A stretch of DNA of 64,000 nucleotides from CAVPTL01 sp963708725 (GTDB lineage Bacteria > Actinomycetota > Thermoleophilia > Gaiellales > JAICJC01), in contig CAVPTL010000008.1 of NCBI GenBank assembly GCA_963708725.1, positions 434,001 to 498,000 on the forward strand, written 5' to 3'. Under the pieces are notes generated by a model, which was not told the DNA's origin, ran no database searches, and worked only from the letters and a program-made list of their open reading frames with translations. Each line of letters opens with the position of its first letter. Within the stretch, counting starts at the first letter, position 1. The position numbers and the translations under genes were made by a program. Positions 1 to 8,014 of this stretch are shown in pieces.

Positions 1-233
1 TTTGACGACTTGCCCTTGTACTTGTTCTGGATCTGTTTGACCTTGGGCTGGATCGCCTGCATTCCGGCGGTCGAGCGCAGCTGGTTGATGGTCAGCGGGA
101 ACATCAGCAGACGCACGGTGACGGTGACGAGCACGATCGCCCAGCCCCAGTTGCCAACCCACCCGTAGTAGGTGTTGAGGAGCCACTCGAGGGCGCTCTG
201 AATCTGCTGCCAAACGATCAGGTACGTGATCAA
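1..233 (-). CDS. yidC: YidC/Oxa1-family membrane protein insertase, N-terminal part (cut by the window edge)
   Basis: The visible 77 residues start at a TTG whose last two bases lie in the TGA stop of yidD, the usual coupled arrangement. They contain a hydrophobic segment followed by the typical YidC stretch VRLLMFPLTINQLRSTAGMQ and then QPKVKQIQNKYKGKS, which leads into the cytoplasmic loop of the insertase. YidC inserts and folds inner-membrane proteins, alone or with SecYEG. There is no large periplasmic domain before the first core helix, as in Gram-positive YidC. The rest of the gene lies beyond position 1. The neighbours yidD-rnpA-rpmH support the call. Confidence 0.93.
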   Translation of the reverse strand, partial: MITYLIVWQQIQSALEWLLNTYYGWVGNWGWAIVLVTVTVRLLMFPLTINQLRSTAGMQAIQPKVKQIQNKYKGKSS

Positions 234-478
234 TGTCGCCTCACCGGGTCATAACCGCCCTTGGAAAATGGGTTGCAGCGCAGCAGTCGCCAGAGCGCGA
301 GAGCCGTTCCACGCACCGGCCCGTACTCGCGTACGGCGTCCTCCGCATAGTGCGAGCAGCTGGGCTCGTACTTGCACACCCGCGGGGTCACCGACGTCAT
401 CGCCACAAAGGGCGTCAGCGCCAGCCGCACCAGCCGCATGGCCCAGATCACGACGAACGAGATCGCACGCGTGATCAC
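230..478 (-). CDS. yidD: Membrane protein insertion efficiency factor YidD
   Basis: An 82-residue protein of usual family length. It has an N-terminal hydrophobic/amphipathic helix and the family signature CKYEPSCSHYAEDAVREYG followed by LLRCNPFSKGGYDPV. The three Cys of the signature are present. YidD is a small membrane-associated protein thought to assist YidC. The GTG start overlaps the stop of rnpA by 4 bp and the gene runs into yidC, so rpmH-rnpA-yidD-yidC is one operon. Confidence 0.95.
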   Translation of the reverse strand: MITRAISFVVIWAMRLVRLALTPFVAMTSVTPRVCKYEPSCSHYAEDAVREYGPVRGTALALWRLLRCNPFSKGGYDPVRRH

Positions 479-867
479 GAGGCTGCGCCCGTGAGAAGTT
501 CGCCGACCTGATCACAGAGCCACTGGAAGTCCTGGGCCTCGGCGGCGGAGGCGAGGCCGGGGCGGGCGATCACGACGTAGTCGGTGCCATCCACCAGCAG
601 ATCCTCCCGCTGATCGACCGCGGCCTTGAGGCGGCGCTTGATCGAGTTGCGATCCACGGCGTCTCCAACTCGGCGCGGAACGGCGTATCCCACACGCGCG
701 CCCTCGTACGCGATCTCGTCAGGATCCCGCCGGCGATAACGCAGCGTCAAGTACCGGCCGCCAATCGAGCGGCCCAGCTGTGCCACCGCGTCGAATTCAG
801 CAGCACGCGAGAGTCGCCCGCGTGACACCGACGACGGGGCACCGCGACCGGGGGAGCGGGGCGGCAC
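475..867 (-). CDS. rnpA: Ribonuclease P protein component
   Basis: A 130-residue basic protein, the C5 protein that binds RNase P RNA during tRNA 5'-end maturation. The RNR signature appears as DRNSIKRRLKAAV around residues 71-83, preceded by the VGYAVPRRVG strand. The GTG at 867 gives a Pro/Arg/Ser-rich N-terminal tail of about 15 residues. The conserved fold begins at GRLSRAAEFDAV, so translation may really start at the GTG of VSRGRLSR (near 828). It lies 5 bp after rpmH and overlaps yidD by 4 bp. Confidence 0.94.
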   Translation of the reverse strand: MPPRSPGRGAPSSVSRGRLSRAAEFDAVAQLGRSIGGRYLTLRYRRRDPDEIAYEGARVGYAVPRRVGDAVDRNSIKRRLKAAVDQREDLLVDGTDYVVIARPGLASAAEAQDFQWLCDQVGELLTGAAS

Positions 868-872
868 GAGAT

Positions 873-1007
873 CTAGGCTGAGAGTCGCTTGCGGCCTCGC
901 GCGCGGCGCCGTTTGAGTACCGCGCGACCCGCACGTGTACTCATGCGCTTACGGAAGCCGTGCGTCTTGGAACGCTTGCGGGTATTTGGCTGATAGGTGC
1001 GCTTCAT
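873..1007 (-). CDS. rpmH: 50S ribosomal protein L34
   Basis: Forty-four residues beginning MKRTYQPNTRKRSKTHGF and ending in an Arg/Lys-rich tail (RGRKRLSA); this is the canonical L34 sequence. Next to the origin and divergent from dnaA, it marks the usual rpmH-dnaA junction. The -10 box TATACT lies 11 nt upstream of the ATG (complement of 1019-1024), so the mRNA leader must be very short. Confidence 0.98.
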   Translation of the reverse strand: MKRTYQPNTRKRSKTHGFRKRMSTRAGRAVLKRRRARGRKRLSA

Positions 1008-1276
1008 GGGCGGCGCGAAGTATAGATGAGCGGCAACCTCGCACGATCCGCATGAATTCTGCTGTGGAAAGTCGGACTCGACGATCGCCTAGACCGCGTC
1101 CCAAAAGGCCGTGGAAACGCCCATGTTCCAGAGCCGACCGGGACCTTTCCACAGGTGTGGATAACGCTGTGGGAATCCCGGGTTTTCCCCTGCAAAACGG
1201 CCGAATTTCGGCAACGCCGGGGGGTGCGACGGGTGCGGACACACCGCACTCTCCGGCAAGTTAGACTCGGTGTTCG
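1008..1276. other. rpmH-dnaA intergenic region with a DnaA-box cluster (candidate oriC)
   Basis: There is no gene in these 269 bp. A perfect DnaA box TTATCCACA lies on the minus strand at 1156-1164, directly beside a near match CTTTCCACA at 1145-1153 in the other orientation. Further near matches are the reverse of CTTTCCACA at 1063-1071, a CGTGGAAAC at about 1110 and a TGTGGGAAT at about 1169. Five box-like sites of mixed orientation within about 115 bp are typical of an origin or of dnaA autoregulation. The -10-like TAGACT at 1262-1267 precedes the dnaA ATG by 9 nt. Confidence 0.6.
1019..1024 (-). promoter_or_regulatory. Likely -10 box of the rpmH operon
   Basis: TATACT on the minus strand, 11 nt before the rpmH ATG. 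It matches TATAAT at five of six positions in a very GC-rich setting. I see no clear -35. Confidence 0.5.
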
Positions 1277-2653
1277 ATGCCCACCGAACGGACTTCAAGC
1301 GCCAGTTGGCAGAGCATCTCAGACAAGCTCCGCGACGCCCTCAATGCCGGCACTTACGGAAAGTGGTTCGGATCAGCGAGCGCACTCGAAGAGACTGATG
1401 AGGTGCTCGTCGTCGGCGTGCCGAACGAGTTTACGAAGTCGTGGATCGAGAGTCATTTCGGCTCGCTCCTCGGCGCCGCAGCTGCGGAGCACGATCTGGT
1501 CGTGGAACTTCGCGTAGCCGTCGCCGAGGCGAAGGCCGAAGCCACCTCCGCGCCCATCACCTCGCCCCATCGTCCGACGGCAGTCGCCGGCGATCTGGCG
1601 CAGCCGACCTCCAGGCATCCCGGATCGAAGCTGAACCCGCGCTACACATTCGACCTGTTCGTGATCGGTCCGTCGAACCGGTTTGCGCACGCCGCCGCCC
1701 TGGCCGTTGCCGAATCGCCTGCTCAGGCGTACAACCCCCTGTTCATCCACGGCTCCACCGGCCTGGGGAAAACTCACCTGCTTCAGGCAGTCGGCCAGTA
1801 CGTGCGGCAGCAGCATTCCGAACTAAGCGTGCGATATGTCACAACCGAGACGCTCATGAACGAGTTTGTCGACGCTTTGCGGGAGAAAAAGGTGGTCGGG
1901 TTCAAACAGCGGTATAGGAACGCGGACGTTTTGCTGGTTGACGACATCCAGTTCCTGGAAGGAAAAGAAAACTTGCAGGAGGAGTTTTTCCACACCTTCA
2001 ACAGTCTGTACGAGGCCGGCAAGCAGATCGTGATCGCGTGCGACCGGGCGCCAAAGAAGCTCGCAACCCTCGAGGAGCGGCTGCGTACGCGCTTCGAGTG
2101 GGGTCTGACCACCGACGTCCAGCCGCCTGATCTCGAGACGCGGATCGCGATCCTTCGCAAGAAGGTCATCACCGACGATCTCAGCATCGACGATCCCGAA
2201 GTGCTGACGTTCATCGCCGACCGCGTGACCACCAACATCCGCGAGCTGGAGGGTGCACTGACCCGCGTCCTGGCGTACGCATCACTCACGGGCAGGCCGA
2301 TCACCGTCGAGGTCGCCCAGGAGGTGCTGAAGGATCTCTTCCCCGACGGCGCCGGGCGACCGATCACGATCGAGCAGATCCAATCGGCGGTGTGCGAGGC
2401 CTTCCGAGTGAGCCTGGCCGAACTCAAGGGCGACAAGCGCACTCAGGACATCGTCTACCCGCGCCACGTCGCCATGTACCTGGCCCGCGAGTTGACCGAC
2501 GTGTCGCTGCCCAAGATCGGCGCAAAGTTCGGCGGTCGCGATCACTCCTCGGTGATCCACGCCAAGGACAAGATCTCCAAGCTGCTGGTCGAGGATCGTG
2601 ACTCGTTCAACCTCGTCCAGGACCTCACCGCTCGCATCAAACAGTCCCGGTGA
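1277..2653 (+). CDS. dnaA: Chromosomal replication initiator protein DnaA
   Basis: A 458-residue AAA+ ATPase that binds DnaA boxes, melts oriC and loads the helicase. Domain I is visible at residues 10-80 (WQSISDKLRDAL, FTKSWIESHF). A short Pro/Ala linker follows to about 115. The ATPase core has Walker A GSTGLGKT (159-166), Walker B VLLVDDIQF (218-226) and the sensor region LRTRFEWG. The C-terminal DNA-binding domain has the DnaA signature (YPRHVAMYLARELTDVSLPKIG, GGRDHSSVIHA). The ATG at 1277 follows a TAGACT hexamer by 9 nt and has no clear Shine-Dalgarno site, which suggests a leaderless mRNA. Confidence 0.98.
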   Translation: MPTERTSSASWQSISDKLRDALNAGTYGKWFGSASALEETDEVLVVGVPNEFTKSWIESHFGSLLGAAAAEHDLVVELRVAVAEAKAEATSAPITSPHRPTAVAGDLAQPTSRHPGSKLNPRYTFDLFVIGPSNRFAHAAALAVAESPAQAYNPLFIHGSTGLGKTHLLQAVGQYVRQQHSELSVRYVTTETLMNEFVDALREKKVVGFKQRYRNADVLLVDDIQFLEGKENLQEEFFHTFNSLYEAGKQIVIACDRAPKKLATLEERLRTRFEWGLTTDVQPPDLETRIAILRKKVITDDLSIDDPEVLTFIADRVTTNIRELEGALTRVLAYASLTGRPITVEVAQEVLKDLFPDGAGRPITIEQIQSAVCEAFRVSLAELKGDKRTQDIVYPRHVAMYLARELTDVSLPKIGAKFGGRDHSSVIHAKDKISKLLVEDRDSFNLVQDLTARIKQSR

Positions 2654-2900
2654 AAACTCGTGGACAAGGTGTGGGCACTCCGGGACGGCCTCGGCAGTTC
2701 CGGGGAAAACCGCGGCCGACCGGTGGTTCTCCCGGGGACGCCGTTGAAAGCGTCGCACCGGCCAACACTTCCGTCCACACCGGTCGATCGGCTCCCCATC
2801 GGGGCTTGAACGCCTTTCCCACACCATCCACAGCCCCTACTTCTATAACCTCTTTCTTTGAAGACTTAAGAACAGAAGCAGTAGTGAGGAGCACCAACAT
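2654..2900. other. dnaA-dnaN intergenic region with degenerate DnaA boxes and an AT-rich patch
   Basis: A 247-bp spacer without a credible gene. It has box-like sites (CGTGGACAA near 2659, TTTCCCACA near 2816, CATCCACAG near 2824), each one to three mismatches from consensus. An AT-rich run at about 2838-2885, including TATAAC at 2844-2849, could be a DNA-unwinding element and/or the dnaN promoter. A Shine-Dalgarno AGGAG sits just before the dnaN ATG. In many bacteria this spacer is the functional oriC, so it competes with 1008-1276. Confidence 0.5.
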
Positions 2901-3992
2901 ATGAAGATCGTCTGTCAGCAGGGAGACCTTGCCGCAGGTCTGGCCATCGCCGCTCGCGGGGTGTCGCAGCGGTCCACGGTCCAGATCCTCTCGGGAATTC
3001 TGTTCCGGGCCGAGGGCACGCTCGAGCTCGCCGCCACCGACATGGAGCTCTCGATTCGAGTGCCGGTCGCTTCGGCACAGGTCGAGGAGTCGGGCTCCGT
3101 GGTTTTGCCGGGTCGTCTCCTGCTCGACATCGTCAAGGCGCTGCCGGCCCAGGAGGTCACGATCGAGCAGGCCCTGGGGGCCGGCGCCGTGCGAATCGCA
3201 TGCGGCCAAAGCGAGTACACGCTGCACGCCCAGGGGGCCGAGGACTTTCCACATCTGCCCGAAGCCGATGGGACGCCCTTCAGCGTCGATCGCGAAGCCT
3301 TCGCCGCGACCGTCTCCCATGTCTCGCGGGCTGCGTCCAGGGACGAGTCGCGGCCCGTGCTCACCGGAGTGCTGGTCGAGTTCAGCGACGGCGCCGTGAC
3401 GATGGCGGCCACCGACAGCTACCGGCTCTCGGTGAAGCAGTCTCCGCTGCCCGGCTCGAACGTCGAGAGCCAGGCCATTGTGCCGGCGCGTGCACTGGGT
3501 GAACTCACCCGGATCGCGTCGGGCGAAAAGATCGAGATCTGGATCGGTGAAAACCAGATCCTGTTCCGCGCCGATGGTGTACTGCTGTCGGCCCGTCGTA
3601 TCGACGGGCAGTTTCCCAACTGGCGCCAGCTGCTGCCCCAGACGTTCGAGCATGAGATCTCGGTCAACCGGGCCGAGTTCCTGGATGTCGTGCGGCGCAC
3701 CTCGTTGATGGCGCAGCGAAACCTTCCATTGCGACTTTCGTTCGACCAGGGCGCCCTGACGATCAGCGCCCAGACCCAGGACGTCGGTGAAGCCCGAGAG
3801 TCGGTACCCGTTGACTTCCAGGGCGAGCGGCTCGAGATCGGATTCAACGCGGAGTTCCTCCGCGAGGGTGTCGAAAGCGTCGAGGGCGACAGTGTCAAGC
3901 TGAAGCTGATCAGCCCCCTGCGACCCGGTCTGCTTCAGGGCGACGACGCGAACTTCTCGTACCTGATCATGCCGATCCGGCTTTCGTCCTGA
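2901..3992 (+). CDS. dnaN: DNA polymerase III sliding clamp, beta subunit
   Basis: A 363-residue protein of standard beta-clamp length, built of three similar domains that dimerise into the processivity ring. It starts MKIVCQQGDL, contains the domain-2 segment SRPVLTGVLVEF and TDSYRLSVK, and ends in the hydrophobic-cleft strand YLIMPIRLSS (M-P-x-R-L). An AGGAG Shine-Dalgarno site lies 10 nt before the ATG. It is followed after 13 bp by recF with no gene between them. Confidence 0.98.
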   Translation: MKIVCQQGDLAAGLAIAARGVSQRSTVQILSGILFRAEGTLELAATDMELSIRVPVASAQVEESGSVVLPGRLLLDIVKALPAQEVTIEQALGAGAVRIACGQSEYTLHAQGAEDFPHLPEADGTPFSVDREAFAATVSHVSRAASRDESRPVLTGVLVEFSDGAVTMAATDSYRLSVKQSPLPGSNVESQAIVPARALGELTRIASGEKIEIWIGENQILFRADGVLLSARRIDGQFPNWRQLLPQTFEHEISVNRAEFLDVVRRTSLMAQRNLPLRLSFDQGALTISAQTQDVGEARESVPVDFQGERLEIGFNAEFLREGVESVEGDSVKLKLISPLRPGLLQGDDANFSYLIMPIRLSS

Positions 3993-4005
3993 GCAACGAG
4001 CGCCG

Positions 4006-5088
4006 GTGCGGGTAACCGCGGTCAGGGGCCGTGACTTTCGCTGCTACGAGCGGGTCGCCGTGGACTTACCCCCGGGGTTGGTCGGCGTGATCGGTCCCAA
4101 CGGCGCCGGCAAGACGAGCCTGATCGAGATGATCCACTTCGCGTTGGTGGCCTACTCGCCGCGCACATCGAATGAGCGGCGGCTCGTGCGTCTGGGCCAG
4201 CCGCTCTTGCGAGCCGAAGCGGACGTGGTGGCCGCAGGCAGCGAACTCAGCACGCGCGTGGGGTACCGGCCGGGTGAGCCGAAGCATGTGCTCGTCGACG
4301 GGGCGCCAATCGAGTCCGTCGAACGCCTTCTCAGCCGGTTTCCGGTGCTGGTGTTCACGCCCGATCGCATGCGGCTGGTGCAGGGTGCCCCGGCGCTTCG
4401 CCGGTCGTATTTCGATCGGGTGCTGGTGAGGCTGTGGCCGGCGGCCGGCGCCGCGGCAGCCGAGTACGGCCGAGCGCTTGTACAGCGAAATCACCTCCTG
4501 CGCCGCGTCCGGGCTCGAGCCGCCTCGGTTGATGCCCTCGATCCCTGGGATGAGCTGGCCGCGCGATGGGGGGCGGAGCTGATCGCCTCGCGCCAGCGGC
4601 TGGCCGATGTCATGCGGCCGGCGTTGATCGTGCGCTCGGCCGAGCTCGGCGGCGAGCCCGGAGACCAGCCGTTGCGGTACGTCGCAGGCGTTGAGGGCGG
4701 CCACGATCCGCTTCTGACCGCGCTTCGAGACCGCCGCGGCCGCGACATCGAGCGGGCGACCACGGGTGTTGGCCCGCACCTCGACGATTGGGCGATCGAG
4801 GACGCGGGCCGCGACCTGCGGTCGTTTGGTTCGCAAGGGGAGCAACGCCGGGCGCTGCTTGGGTTGATCCTGGCGGAGGCCGACGTGCTCACCGAGCAGC
4901 GCGGCGAGCGCCCGCTGTTGCTGCTTGACGATGTCACGGGCGAGTTCGATGCCGCCCGCCGCGAGCTGCTATTGCAGGCGCTCACGCGGTTCGACCAGGC
5001 GGTGGTGACCACAACCGACTCGGCCGACCTGGGCGATGCCAGCGCCTCGCTGATCGCCGTCGATGCCGGTACGGTGTCGGTCGTATGA
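4006..5088 (+). CDS. recF: DNA replication and repair protein RecF
   Basis: A 360-residue SMC-like ATPase that helps load RecA at single-strand gaps. Walker A GPNGAGKT is at residues 30-37, in the RecF context FRCYERVAVDLPPGLVGVIG. The signature SQGEQRRALLGLILAE is at about 278-293 and Walker B LLLLDDVTGEFD at about 304-315. The start is a GTG 13 bp after dnaN. The end overlaps the next gene by 4 bp. Confidence 0.96.
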   Translation: MRVTAVRGRDFRCYERVAVDLPPGLVGVIGPNGAGKTSLIEMIHFALVAYSPRTSNERRLVRLGQPLLRAEADVVAAGSELSTRVGYRPGEPKHVLVDGAPIESVERLLSRFPVLVFTPDRMRLVQGAPALRRSYFDRVLVRLWPAAGAAAAEYGRALVQRNHLLRRVRARAASVDALDPWDELAARWGAELIASRQRLADVMRPALIVRSAELGGEPGDQPLRYVAGVEGGHDPLLTALRDRRGRDIERATTGVGPHLDDWAIEDAGRDLRSFGSQGEQRRALLGLILAEADVLTEQRGERPLLLLDDVTGEFDAARRELLLQALTRFDQAVVTTTDSADLGDASASLIAVDAGTVSVV

Positions 5089-5534
5089 ATGATTTCGCAC
5101 GCGACCTGCGGCCGGTGGGCACGATCATGGGGACCCTGACGCGTGCCCCGCGCACCGATGACCGGTTGCTCGCACTCAGGGAGATCTGGGCCGAGGCGGT
5201 CGGTCCGGAGGTCGCGCGCAACGCGTTTCCGGTGCGGCTCACGCGGTCGGACGTGGTGGTCGTGCACTGCTCGGGGTCGGCGTGGGCGTCGGAGCTCACG
5301 CTCCTGCGAGCCCATCTGCATGCGCGGCTCGAGCAGTCGATGGGGCCGGCGGCGCCCGCCGAGCTTCGATTCGAGGTCGGTGAGCTGCCGTTGCCCGATC
5401 CGGTGCGAGCCGAGGGTGTGCGTCAGCCCGCGATCAATCCCCGAGCGGCAGAGCTTGCCGCCGAGGTTTCGGACCCCGATCTGCGCGCGACGATCGAACG
5501 TGCGATCGCGGCACGTTTTGTCGCTGGTTCGTGA
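5085..5534 (+). CDS. DUF721 / DciA-like protein
   Basis: A 149-residue protein with the DUF721 fold features ALREIWAEAVGPEVARNAFPVRL and VVVVHCSGSAWASELTLLRAHLHARL. DUF721 includes DciA, the helicase operator that replaces DnaC/DnaI-type loaders in many bacteria. The recF-DUF721-gyrB position is typical of actinobacteria. An ATGA overlap couples it to recF. The family call is firm; the helicase-loading role is inferred from the family. Confidence 0.85.
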   Translation: MNDFARDLRPVGTIMGTLTRAPRTDDRLLALREIWAEAVGPEVARNAFPVRLTRSDVVVVHCSGSAWASELTLLRAHLHARLEQSMGPAAPAELRFEVGELPLPDPVRAEGVRQPAINPRAAELAAEVSDPDLRATIERAIAARFVAGS

Positions 5535-5567
5535 CCGTCGCTCGGCGGCTCCAGGGGGTGGCTCTGG

Positions 5568-5573
5568 TAAAAT
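5568..5573 (+). promoter_or_regulatory. Likely -10 box upstream of gyrB
   Basis: TAAAAT in the 78-bp gap between the DUF721 gene and gyrB, 39 nt before the gyrB start. It is the only AT-rich hexamer there. It would give gyrB a leader of about 30 nt, unlike the leaderless genes elsewhere in the window. Confidence 0.4.
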
Positions 5574-5612
5574 GCAAAGCAGTTCGCAAACCCCTATTTC
5601 CCCAGGTACTCA

Positions 5613-8003
5613 TTGACTGAATCCGGCTACGACGCCAAAGACATCACAGTTCTCGAAGGGCTCGAGGCAGTTCGCCGAAGGCCCGGGATGTACATCGGCT
5701 CGACCGGTCCCCGCGGACTCCATCACCTTGTGTACGAGGTGGTGGACAACAGCGTCGACGAAGCTCTCCAGGGGCATTGCGATCACATCGTGGCGACGAT
5801 TGCGCCCGATGGTCGCTTCAGCGTGATCGACAACGGCCGCGGCATCCCGGTTGCCGTCATGCCGGAAACCGGCTTGCCGGCTGCCGAGGTGGTCCTCACC
5901 AAGCTGCATGCAGGCGGAAAGTTCGGCGGCGAGGGGTACAAGGTGTCCGGCGGTCTCCATGGCGTGGGGATCTCGGTCGTCAACGCGCTCTCGTCGCGGC
6001 TCGATCTCGAGATTCGCCGCGATGACCACGTGTGGCGGCAGAGCTTCGAGCGCGGCGAGCCGATGGGGCCGCTGACCGAGGGCGAACCGGCCACCGAGAC
6101 CGGCACCACGATCACCTTCCTTCCCGACGATGAGATCTTCGAGGAGACCGACTTCTCGTTCGACACGCTGTCTCAGCGACTGCGCGAGATGGCGTTCCTC
6201 ACGCGAGGACTCAAGATCGATCTGATCGACGAGCGCGCCGGCGGTGAGAGCATCAGCTTCAAATACGACGGTGGCATCGTCGATTTCATCACCTACGTGA
6301 ACGAAGGCAAGGATCCCGTCCACAAGGACGTCATCTACTTCAACAATGAGACCGATGAGGGCCAGGTCGAGCTGGCAATGCAGTGGAACCAGAGCTACGT
6401 CGAGTCCACGTTTTCGTTCGCCAACAACATCAACACCCATGAGGGCGGCACGCACCTTTCCGGCTTCAAGGCCTCACTCACGCGCACGCTGAACGACTAC
6501 GCGCGATCGAAGGGCTTGCTCAAGGAGAAGGAAGAGCCGCTGACCGGCGACGACTGTCGCGAGGGGTTGGCCGCGATCGTGTCGGTCAAGCTGCGCGAGC
6601 CACAGTTCGAAGGTCAGACCAAAACCAAGCTGGGCAACCCGTCGATCCGCAGCCTTGTGGAGACCAGCAGCAACGCTCGCCTCAGCGAGTTCCTCGAGGA
6701 GCACCCCAACGAGGCGAAGCAGATCGTCAACAAGCTGATCTCCGCCAGCCGCGCGCGGCAGGCCGCACGAGCCGCCCGCGACGCGACCCGCCGCAAGTCG
6801 GCTCTTGGCGGCGGTGGCCTGCCGGGAAAGCTCGCAGATTGCTCGTTGCGCGATCCGCATTCGACCGAGCTCTACCTGGTCGAGGGTGATAGCGCGGGCG
6901 GCTCGGCAGTTGACGCCCGCGATCGCAGCTTCCAGGCGATCCTGCCGTTGCGCGGCAAGATCATCAACGTCGAGAAGGCGCGCATCAACAAGGTGCTGTC
7001 CAACAACGAGATCCAGGCGATGATCACCGCCATCGGCACCGGCATCGGCGAGGAGTTCAACGTCGATCTCGCCCGCTACCACAAGGTTGTTCTGACCTGC
7101 GATGCGGACGTCGACGGCGCCCACATCCGCACGCTGATCCTGACGTTCCTGTTCCGGCACATGAAGGAGCTGATCGAGGCGGGCTACGTGTACATCGCAC
7201 AGCCACCGCTGTATCGCCTCAAGGTCGGGTCGGACGAGCGCTACTTCGAGAAGGAGCATCAGCTCGAGGATTGGCTCGTGCGCGAGCGGCTCGACAAGAT
7301 CGAGATCACCGATCGCAACGGCCAGTCGATCAAACTCACCGAGGCTCGGCTCCAGCGGCTACAACGCGCCGTCAAGGAGTACGAGGGCTGGGGCTCGAAG
7401 CTGAAGGAGATGTACGGCGCCGAGCCGGTCGCCTACGTCAAGGATCACCGCATGATCGAGCGGGAGATCGACTCGATCGAGGCGCTCGAGGAGTATTTCC
7501 GCGAGAACGTGCACGAGGACGAGCTCCACCGGGTCGAGCTGGCCGAGGTTATGCCCGACGCGGTGGTGGTCAAGGTGTCCGAGAAGACGACCGGCGCCGC
7601 GCGCACTTCGCGGTTCCCGCTCGAGCTGTTCACATCGCATGGGTATCGCAGCATGCAGGCAACCCACAAGCGTCTGATCGAGATCACCGGCGAGCCACCG
7701 TTCATTTTGGCGATGAACAAGATCACCGAGACGGTGCAGACGTTCGAGGACTTCCGCCCGACGCTGCTGTCGCTGGCGCAGGAGGGACTCAACCTCCAGC
7801 GCTTCAAAGGTCTCGGCGAGATGAACCCTATTCAGCTCTGGGAGACGACTCTCAACCCCGAAAACCGGATCCTGCAGCAGGTGTCGGTCGAAGACGCGGC
7901 CGCAGCTGACGAGATCTTCTCGATGCTGATGGGCGATCAGGTCGAACCGCGCCGCAACTTCATCGAGCGCAACGCCCGCGACGTCAAGTTCCTCGATATC
8001 TGA
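5613..8003 (+). CDS. gyrB: DNA gyrase subunit B, long form
   Basis: A 796-residue GHKL ATPase/TOPRIM subunit of gyrase. ATP-site motifs are VDNSVDEAL, IDNGRGIPV and GLHGVGISVVNAL. The TOPRIM domain has EGDSAGGSA (about residue 424) and CDADVDGAHIRTL (about 490). Between about 537 and 722 it carries the large insertion seen in E. coli-type GyrB, before QRFKGLGEMNPIQLWETT; short GyrB proteins of about 640-690 residues lack it. The C-terminus matches the Gram-negative form (LMGDQVEPRRNFIERNA). The start is TTG with no strong Shine-Dalgarno site. gyrA follows after 11 bp. Confidence 0.97.
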   Translation: MTESGYDAKDITVLEGLEAVRRRPGMYIGSTGPRGLHHLVYEVVDNSVDEALQGHCDHIVATIAPDGRFSVIDNGRGIPVAVMPETGLPAAEVVLTKLHAGGKFGGEGYKVSGGLHGVGISVVNALSSRLDLEIRRDDHVWRQSFERGEPMGPLTEGEPATETGTTITFLPDDEIFEETDFSFDTLSQRLREMAFLTRGLKIDLIDERAGGESISFKYDGGIVDFITYVNEGKDPVHKDVIYFNNETDEGQVELAMQWNQSYVESTFSFANNINTHEGGTHLSGFKASLTRTLNDYARSKGLLKEKEEPLTGDDCREGLAAIVSVKLREPQFEGQTKTKLGNPSIRSLVETSSNARLSEFLEEHPNEAKQIVNKLISASRARQAARAARDATRRKSALGGGGLPGKLADCSLRDPHSTELYLVEGDSAGGSAVDARDRSFQAILPLRGKIINVEKARINKVLSNNEIQAMITAIGTGIGEEFNVDLARYHKVVLTCDADVDGAHIRTLILTFLFRHMKELIEAGYVYIAQPPLYRLKVGSDERYFEKEHQLEDWLVRERLDKIEITDRNGQSIKLTEARLQRLQRAVKEYEGWGSKLKEMYGAEPVAYVKDHRMIEREIDSIEALEEYFRENVHEDELHRVELAEVMPDAVVVKVSEKTTGAARTSRFPLELFTSHGYRSMQATHKRLIEITGEPPFILAMNKITETVQTFEDFRPTLLSLAQEGLNLQRFKGLGEMNPIQLWETTLNPENRILQQVSVEDAAAADEIFSMLMGDQVEPRRNFIERNARDVKFLDI

Positions 8004-8014
8004 AATGAGCGCCT

